Of a stretch of 40,229 nt of DNA, positions 36,434 through 40,229 are shown piece by piece; position 1 is the stretch's first letter; each line of letters opens with the position of its first letter. Made by a program: the position numbers and the translations under genes. This DNA comes from Desulfatitalea sp. BRH_c12. GTDB taxonomy: Bacteria > Desulfobacterota > Desulfobacteria > Desulfobacterales > Desulfosarcinaceae. The notes beneath the pieces were generated by a model. It was given only the letters and a program-made list of their open reading frames with translations. It was not told the origin of the DNA and did no database searches. The stretch covers positions 1 to 40,229 of the forward strand of contig LADR01000059.1 of NCBI GenBank assembly GCA_000961655.1. Reading direction: 5' to 3'.

Positions 36434-36461
36434 TTGATGCGTTTACAACGCAATTTATATT
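36434..36461 (+). promoter_or_regulatory. Putative sigma-70 promoter of the HEAT-repeat gene
   Basis: TTGATG (36434-36439) and TATATT (36456-36461) are separated by 16 bases, with transcription expected to start near 36468, twenty bases before the ATG. The spacer includes GCGTTTACAACGC (36439-36451), a 5-3-5 palindrome that could be an operator. Confidence 0.5.
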
Positions 36462-36487
36462 CAATGAAACGGAATTCGGAGGGGAAA

Positions 36488-37315
36488 ATGGATCTTAAAA
36501 CATTGCAGGATACGCCGCCATGGGAATGGCCTCCCGAGACAGAACAATTCTTGCTGGACTTGCTGGGCGACCATACCGCTGATGCGGCCGATCGAAAAGC
36601 GGCGGCCGAATTGGCCGGCGACTATAGTGTTATCAGCGATGCCCTTGCGCTGGGATTGTTGACGGTTGTCCGCGATGAGCGGGAATCCTCGGATCTGCGC
36701 AGCACAGCCGTGATCGCACTGGGCCCGGCATTGGAACATGCCGACATGATGGGTTTCGAGGACGAAGACGATGTGCTCATATCAGAACGGCTGTTTCACA
36801 CATTGCAGGATACCTTGCAAAAACTGTATATGCAGGCGGACCTTCCCAAAGAGCTGCGCCAGCGGATTTTGGAGGCATCCGTGCGTGCGCCGCAAAAATG
36901 GCACCATGAGGTGGTACGTAGCGCTTATGGCAGCAATGACCCGGCCTGGCGGCTGACAGCTGTCTTCTGCATGGGATATATTGGCGGGTTCGATTCTCAG
37001 ATTATCGAGGCGCTGCAAAACCCTGATCCCTTGGTGCACTACCATGCGGTCTGCGCCGCCGGCAATTGGGAAGTCGATGAAGCCTGGCCGCACATTTCCG
37101 AATTGGTTCGTTCCGATCGCACCGACAAGGATTTGCGCATCGCCGCTATCGGTGCCGTTGCTGCCATCCGTCCCGAAGAGGCCGGCGGCCTGTTCAATGA
37201 TCTTATCGAATCAGAAGATGAAGAGCTTGTCGAGGCTGTCTTTGAAGCGTTGGCTCTCGCAGGCGGCCTGGAAGAATTCGATGACGACGATGAGGACGAC
37301 GATGAGGACGACTGA
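36488..37315 (+). CDS. HEAT-repeat protein with acidic tail
   Basis: A 275-residue alpha-solenoid-like protein. Repeated helical pairs appear from about residue 35 on: LRSTAVIALGPALEHAD, AWRLTAVFCMGYIGGFDSQ, VHYHAVCAAGNWEVDEAW and LRIAAIGAVAAIRPEEAGG, typical of HEAT/PBS-lyase-like repeats. The last 15 residues are nearly all Asp or Glu (ending EEFDDDDEDDDEDD), an unusual acidic tail suited to binding a basic partner. No enzyme motif is present, so a scaffold or regulatory role is inferred. The start follows GGAGGGG by a few bases. It is divergent from lhr across a 153-base region and converges on the rho gene, stops only 22 bases apart. Confidence 0.82.
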   Translation: MDLKTLQDTPPWEWPPETEQFLLDLLGDHTADAADRKAAAELAGDYSVISDALALGLLTVVRDERESSDLRSTAVIALGPALEHADMMGFEDEDDVLISERLFHTLQDTLQKLYMQADLPKELRQRILEASVRAPQKWHHEVVRSAYGSNDPAWRLTAVFCMGYIGGFDSQIIEALQNPDPLVHYHAVCAAGNWEVDEAWPHISELVRSDRTDKDLRIAAIGAVAAIRPEEAGGLFNDLIESEDEELVEAVFEALALAGGLEEFDDDDEDDDEDD

Positions 37316-37337
37316 CTTCTTTGGGTAAGCCAACTTT

Positions 37338-38408
37338 TTACTGTTTCAGATATTCCAACAGCGCTCCCATCGCGCTGACAGTGTCCAATTTGGCCAGACC
37401 GCGCCGCAGTTGGATCACTTCGCGGTATTCAGCGCCATCCAGCAGCAACTCTTCTTTACGGGTGCCGGACTGTTTGATGTCGATTGCGGGCCATAGGCGA
37501 TGCTCGGCACACTTGCGGTTCAAGACCAGATCCATGTTGCCCGTGCCTTTAAACTCCTGGTAGATGATGTCGTCCATGCGGCTGCCGGTGTCGATCAGGA
37601 TGGTGGCGATGATGGTGAGGGATCCGCCGTTTTCCAGATTGCGGGCGGCGCCGAAAAGCTGGCGCGGAATGTCCAATGCGTTGGCTGCAAGTCCGCCCGA
37701 CATCGTCCGGCCATAGCTTTGCGTTTCCGTGTTGAAGGCCCGTGCCATCCGCGTGAGTGAATCGATGAAGACCACGGCATCACGCCCGGCTTCGGCATTG
37801 CGGATGGCGGTGTTCATGGCCAGGCGCGTCATGCGCATATGCTGCGCGATGCTCTGGTCAGCGGAGGAAGAAAGCACATGGGCACCTTGCACCCCTCTTT
37901 TGAAATCGGTGACCTCTTCGGGTCTTTCATCCACCAATAAAATAAATACGGTCGCATCCGTGTGATTTCCGGCAATGGCATTGGCCATATGGCGCAAAAT
38001 GGTCGTTTTGCCGGTTTTGGGCGGTGCGATGATCAATCCGCGCTGGCCCCGTCCAATAGGTACGATTTTGTCCAGCGCCTTGCCCATTGTGTCATCCTTG
38101 CTCCGGGTGAGAATTAAACGCTGGTCGGGATTGATGCTGGTCTGACTTTGCAGCGGAACGACGGCGGCAAACTTTTCAAGCGGCTGATGATCGATAGCTC
38201 GGAGGGACTGAAGTTTCAGGTTGGCGTTCTTCGCCTTGCCCTGCACTGCATCGCCTTCGATCAGCACGCCTTCGCGAAGATCATACTCACTGATAAGCGC
38301 TGCGGATACGAAGGTATCCTCCAGGCCGGGTTGAAGGTTATTGTCGATGCTGCGCAGAAAACCATACCCTTTGTCCAGTATTTCCAAATGGCCTTTGACT
38401 GATTTCAA
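37338..38408 (-). CDS. rho: Short Rho transcription termination factor, TTG start
   Basis: A 356-residue hexameric RNA translocase. The RNA-binding cold-shock domain opens the protein (GYGFLRSIDNNLQPG, DTFVSAALISEYDLREG), followed by the ATPase: GQRGLIIAPPKTGKTT with Lys134 (E. coli Lys184), VDERPEEVTDFKRG, VVFIDSLTRMARAFN, the segment GGLAANALDIPRQLFGAARN, and FKGTGNMDLVLNRKCAEHRLWPAIDI. All motor motifs look intact. The N-terminal helical Rho_N domain (about 50 residues in E. coli) is absent. The start is chosen as TTG at 38408, with GGAG eight bases upstream; the longest frame would begin at 38498 with an unrelated leader. It may be a second Rho besides a standard one elsewhere; the window cannot tell. 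Confidence 0.85.
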   Translation of the reverse strand: MKSVKGHLEILDKGYGFLRSIDNNLQPGLEDTFVSAALISEYDLREGVLIEGDAVQGKAKNANLKLQSLRAIDHQPLEKFAAVVPLQSQTSINPDQRLILTRSKDDTMGKALDKIVPIGRGQRGLIIAPPKTGKTTILRHMANAIAGNHTDATVFILLVDERPEEVTDFKRGVQGAHVLSSSADQSIAQHMRMTRLAMNTAIRNAEAGRDAVVFIDSLTRMARAFNTETQSYGRTMSGGLAANALDIPRQLFGAARNLENGGSLTIIATILIDTGSRMDDIIYQEFKGTGNMDLVLNRKCAEHRLWPAIDIKQSGTRKEELLLDGAEYREVIQLRRGLAKLDTVSAMGALLEYLKQ

Positions 38409-38461
38409 TATCTTTTCTCCGTGTTTAGGACCTAAACAATCGTCATAAAAGGATGTAAAAA

Positions 38462-38486
38462 CGTGTGCCAATGCAAATGGCACACG
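38462..38486 (-). promoter_or_regulatory. Hairpin in the rho leader
   Basis: CGTGTGCCA (38462-38470) and TGGCACACG (38478-38486) form a perfect 9-bp stem with a seven-base loop, 54 bases before the TTG start of rho. No T-run follows, so it is not a classic terminator; it may be a leader structure or operator. Confidence 0.45.
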
Positions 38487-38571
38487 CGATAGACCCATGT
38501 CCTGCGCGCACCTGATGCCTTGCGCAGTCTCATGGCTGACGGGGCGCGATCACACTCGGGATCACATCTTC

Positions 38572-38600
38572 CGTGCCAATCCGGAAAGTTGACTTTAATG
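38572..38600. repeat. Partial copy of the GTGCCAATCC repeat core
   Basis: CGTGCCAATCCGGAAAGTTG followed by ACTTTAATG closely matches the right half of the hairpin element at 31437-31465 (CGTGCCAATCCCGAAATTTG and on). The left arm is not recognisable, but the core itself folds as TTCCG/CGGAA. It is noncoding. Confidence 0.5.
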
Positions 38601-38766
38601 TAATACGCATTTTTATGGATGACGAGCCAGACTGCCAGTATAGACTTGGCGCCATACGCAAATCTGAGGGTTTGCTGAAGTGACCTTTGGGAGGTTTGGA
38701 ATGTTCAGGCACCGAACAGTCCTCCCGCTGATCCTTTTTCGCCCTGAAGCCTTTCTGATGCACTGC

Positions 38767-39066
38767 TCACGGGCGGCGCATCAACGTCTTAAGCAGCAAA
38801 CTGCCTGGCCCCTTATCCAAATCTTCCAGTGCAAACATCAATGCCAGTTCCAGCAGGGCCGATTTGTTCTCGATGGGCGTGCCGGTCAGTTTCATCTGAT
38901 GAAAGTGGCGGTTGAACCGATCAATCAGCTCTTCGGATAGATAAAAGCCCGCCTTTTTTTTGGGTGCCGTCTTTGCGGTAAAAGGGCGGCGGGTAGCGGC
39001 CGAGATCGGATCAGGGCCATCGTCGTCAAAAAAATCTGGGAACTTGCTGTGATCGGACCCCATCAT
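38767..39066 (-). CDS. Ribbon-helix-helix-like partner of ParA
   Basis: A 99-residue protein. A variable N-terminal half with acidic and Ala/Pro-rich stretches ends in basic KTAPKKKAG, followed by FYLSEELIDRFNRHFHQMK and NKSALLELALMFALEDL, a strand-helix-helix pattern like CopG/ParG DNA-binding folds. It begins inside the end of parA (41-base overlap) with AGGAGG eight bases upstream, so the pair is cotranscribed and coupled. By analogy with ParF-ParG, it may bind the centromere-like site and repress the operon; this is an inference. Confidence 0.68.
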   Translation of the reverse strand: MMGSDHSKFPDFFDDDGPDPISAATRRPFTAKTAPKKKAGFYLSEELIDRFNRHFHQMKLTGTPIENKSALLELALMFALEDLDKGPGSLLLKTLMRRP

Positions 39067-39820
39067 CGATCAGCCTCCTGGTCAGTTTGTGGTAATCTTG
39101 CGCGCCGCTGGCACGTCGATCAAATTCAAAGATTGTTCGCCCGCCGGCTGGGGCTTCGGATAGGCGGACATTGTACCGAATGGGATGACATATCTGTTTG
39201 GTGAAGAGGCGTTTGAGTTTGCGGTACAATTCAGCGCTCTGCCGGGTCCGGGTGTCGAACAAGGTCGGCAAAACGTATTGCAGACAGAGGCGACCGTTGA
39301 GTTTTTGGGCGGATATCAGATAACTGAAAAAGGTTTTCAAACCCTCGATTGCCGGGGCCTGCAACGCGACAGGACAAAGCACCTCCTCGACCGCCATCAG
39401 GATATTGACGCTGAGGATGTCCCAGCCAGGAGCGCAATCGAAAATCAGAAAATCGAGCGTGTTGTCTTTGGGGACGAGCGATTTGCTCAGCAACGCATGT
39501 CTTCTTTCGCGCGGCTGCTCTCCCAGCCAATTCTTGAGCTCTACCAGATTGATGCCGCCGGCCAATATCCACAGGTTCTCGCGGGCTGGATGAATAGCTT
39601 GTTTTTTCAGAATGCTCTCGCCCTTTGCGTTGCGCCCGGTGATGAACTCATACAAACCATAAGCAGGTGTAACGCCGAGAAATTTGGCTACCTGATCCTG
39701 CGTGTCGCAGTCCACCAGCAACACCCGCTGGCCTTGCATGGCCAGATCGTGAGCCAGGTTGACCGCCGTTGTTGTTTTGCCCACCCCGCCTTTGGCCATT
39801 GCCACGGCAATTTTTCGCAT
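39026..39820 (-). CDS. parA: ParA family ATPase
   Basis: A 264-residue deviant Walker-A ATPase for DNA or cargo partitioning. AKGGVGKTTTAVNLAHDLA carries the signature Lys10 and Lys15; VLLVDCDTQDQVAKFLG is the switch/Walker A' region, and FLIFDCAPGW is Walker B. There is no N-terminal DNA-binding domain, so it is a short, type Ib-like ParA. The start has GGAAAG eight bases upstream. Its end overlaps the ribbon-helix-helix gene by 41 bases. No ParB and no parS motif were seen in this window, so this looks like an orphan partition module on the chromosome or on an integrated element rather than the chromosomal parABS system. Confidence 0.85.
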   Translation of the reverse strand: MRKIAVAMAKGGVGKTTTAVNLAHDLAMQGQRVLLVDCDTQDQVAKFLGVTPAYGLYEFITGRNAKGESILKKQAIHPARENLWILAGGINLVELKNWLGEQPRERRHALLSKSLVPKDNTLDFLIFDCAPGWDILSVNILMAVEEVLCPVALQAPAIEGLKTFFSYLISAQKLNGRLCLQYVLPTLFDTRTRQSAELYRKLKRLFTKQICHPIRYNVRLSEAPAGGRTIFEFDRRASGAQDYHKLTRRLIDDGVRSQQVPRFF

Positions 39821-39917
39821 GCCCGATCTTTCCGTTGCAGGTCATTCTTTTAGATGAGAATAGGAGAACATCTGAATTCTTCTATAGCTTCACTATACGA
39901 CATTGTTCGTTGGAGCA

Positions 39918-39937
39918 ACCCTAAACCGGTATAGGGT
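39918..39937. promoter_or_regulatory. Inverted repeat upstream of parA, possible operator
   Basis: ACCCTA (39918-39923) and TAGGGT (39932-39937) flank the self-complementary ACCGGT. The position, roughly 100 bases before the parA start, would suit a binding site for the ribbon-helix-helix partner, but this is only an inference. Confidence 0.35.
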
Positions 39938-40044
39938 GGCATAAGAAGGTTACGTTGTCATTTTTAGAACCTTTGACAAAGCATGCACGTAAAAGCGTGC
40001 AACATGGGGAGGTGCGCATATCAAATCGTCGGGTTCCAAACGCC

Positions 40045-40227
40045 GGTGAGCCGGGCGGGTGGTCCGCGCCACACGCCATTTCGCTCAAGTGAGGCTAAAG
40101 GTGTGCGTAGGGTCGGGCCGCAAACTCGCTGGCGCTCAAACAGTGCGGCCCGAACACCCTACGCACCACCTTAAGCCTCACTAAATCTCATGGCTGACAG
40201 TGGCGCGGACCACCCGCCCGGCTCACC
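40045..40227. repeat. 183-bp nested palindromic element
   Basis: A 28-bp perfect inverted repeat (40045-40072 against 40200-40227) encloses a second set of arms: AGTGAGGCT/AGCCTCACT, AAGGTG/CACCTT, TGCGTAGGG/CCCTACGCA and CGGGCCGCA/TGCGGCCCG, all in nested order, around a 21-base loop (40123-40143). Single-stranded DNA or RNA of this region would form a very long hairpin. It may be one half of a larger repeat element, since the window ends two bases later. Confidence 0.85.
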
Positions 40228-40229
40228 TC

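Larger units (their letters stand above)
38409..38766. other. Intergenic region between the RHH gene and rho
   Basis: A 358-base gap with no convincing gene. It should contain the rho promoter and leader. Two landmarks are a 9-bp hairpin at 38462-38486 and a copy of the GTGCCAATCC core at 38572-38600. TCTCATGGCTGAC at 38528-38540 is repeated at 40187-40199, near the end of the window. Confidence 0.6.
39821..40229. other. Noncoding region upstream of parA
   Basis: No gene is supported here. On the minus strand TATAGT near 39889-39896 is a weak -10 candidate for parA. An inverted repeat ACCCTA/TAGGGT lies at 39918-39937 and a TGCACG/CGTGCA hairpin at 39984-40001. The rest is the nested palindrome at 40045-40227, preceded at 40021-40044 by CAAATCGTCGGGTTCCAAAC, which resembles the left arm of the elements at 31391 and 31766. 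Confidence 0.5.

Noticed and set aside
40021-40229. Integron attC site or CRISPR repeat
   Set aside because: The palindrome lacks recognisable GTTRRRY/RYYYAAC core sites, and there are no regularly spaced direct repeats.

Overview
The window looks like chromosomal DNA from a moderately GC-rich Gram-negative bacterium, most likely an anaerobic deltaproteobacterium (Desulfobacterota, Desulfosarcina-like). This is an inference from the mix of gene families: PAS-rich hybrid histidine kinases, a QueG-like Fe-S protein, an UPF0182 membrane protein, anaerobic-type cobalamin genes, a lipoprotein and an outer-membrane barrel. No rRNA, tRNA, CRISPR array, transposase or prophage gene was seen.

Layout. 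(1) 1-3015, plus strand: the 3' part of an amidase, a QueG-like Fe-S reductase, a VOC/glyoxalase-fold protein and methylglyoxal synthase. (2) 3020-6634, minus: a hybrid sensor kinase preceded by a decayed LivK-type binding-protein gene. (3) 6898-10467, minus: a two-gene acyl-CoA (probably propionyl-CoA) carboxylase operon. (4) 10852-13037, minus: darA-darB, a translationally coupled pair for dialkylresorcinol synthesis. (5) 13457-14449, minus: a DUF4410 lipoprotein and a doubtful small ORF overlapping a 100-bp inverted repeat. (6) 14612-17893, plus: UPF0182 and a small membrane protein. (7) 17920-21754, plus: a cobalamin riboswitch with an intrinsic terminator, then a CobD-CobQ fusion gene overlapping cbiB. 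(8) 21812-24823, plus: a SWIM/SNF2 helicase. (9) 24868-31139, minus: an outer-membrane barrel gene behind a near-perfect sigma-54 promoter, followed by a five-PAS histidine kinase and a receiver-PAS-kinase-receiver protein. (10) 31140-31828: a gene-free stretch full of inverted repeats. (11) 31829-37315: lhr helicase diverging from an acidic-tailed HEAT-repeat gene. (12) 37338-39820, minus: a short Rho factor and a ParA/ribbon-helix-helix pair. (13) 39821-40229: noncoding, ending in a 183-bp nested palindrome.

The most unusual content is the stand-alone darAB module, the CobD-CobQ fusion under riboswitch control, and an apparent family of intergenic hairpin elements. Parts of these elements (a CGGGTTCCA core, a CCACCCGCCCGGCTCACCTC block and a GTGCCAATCC core) recur between genes. 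All functions are assigned by reading the protein sequences; no database search was run.
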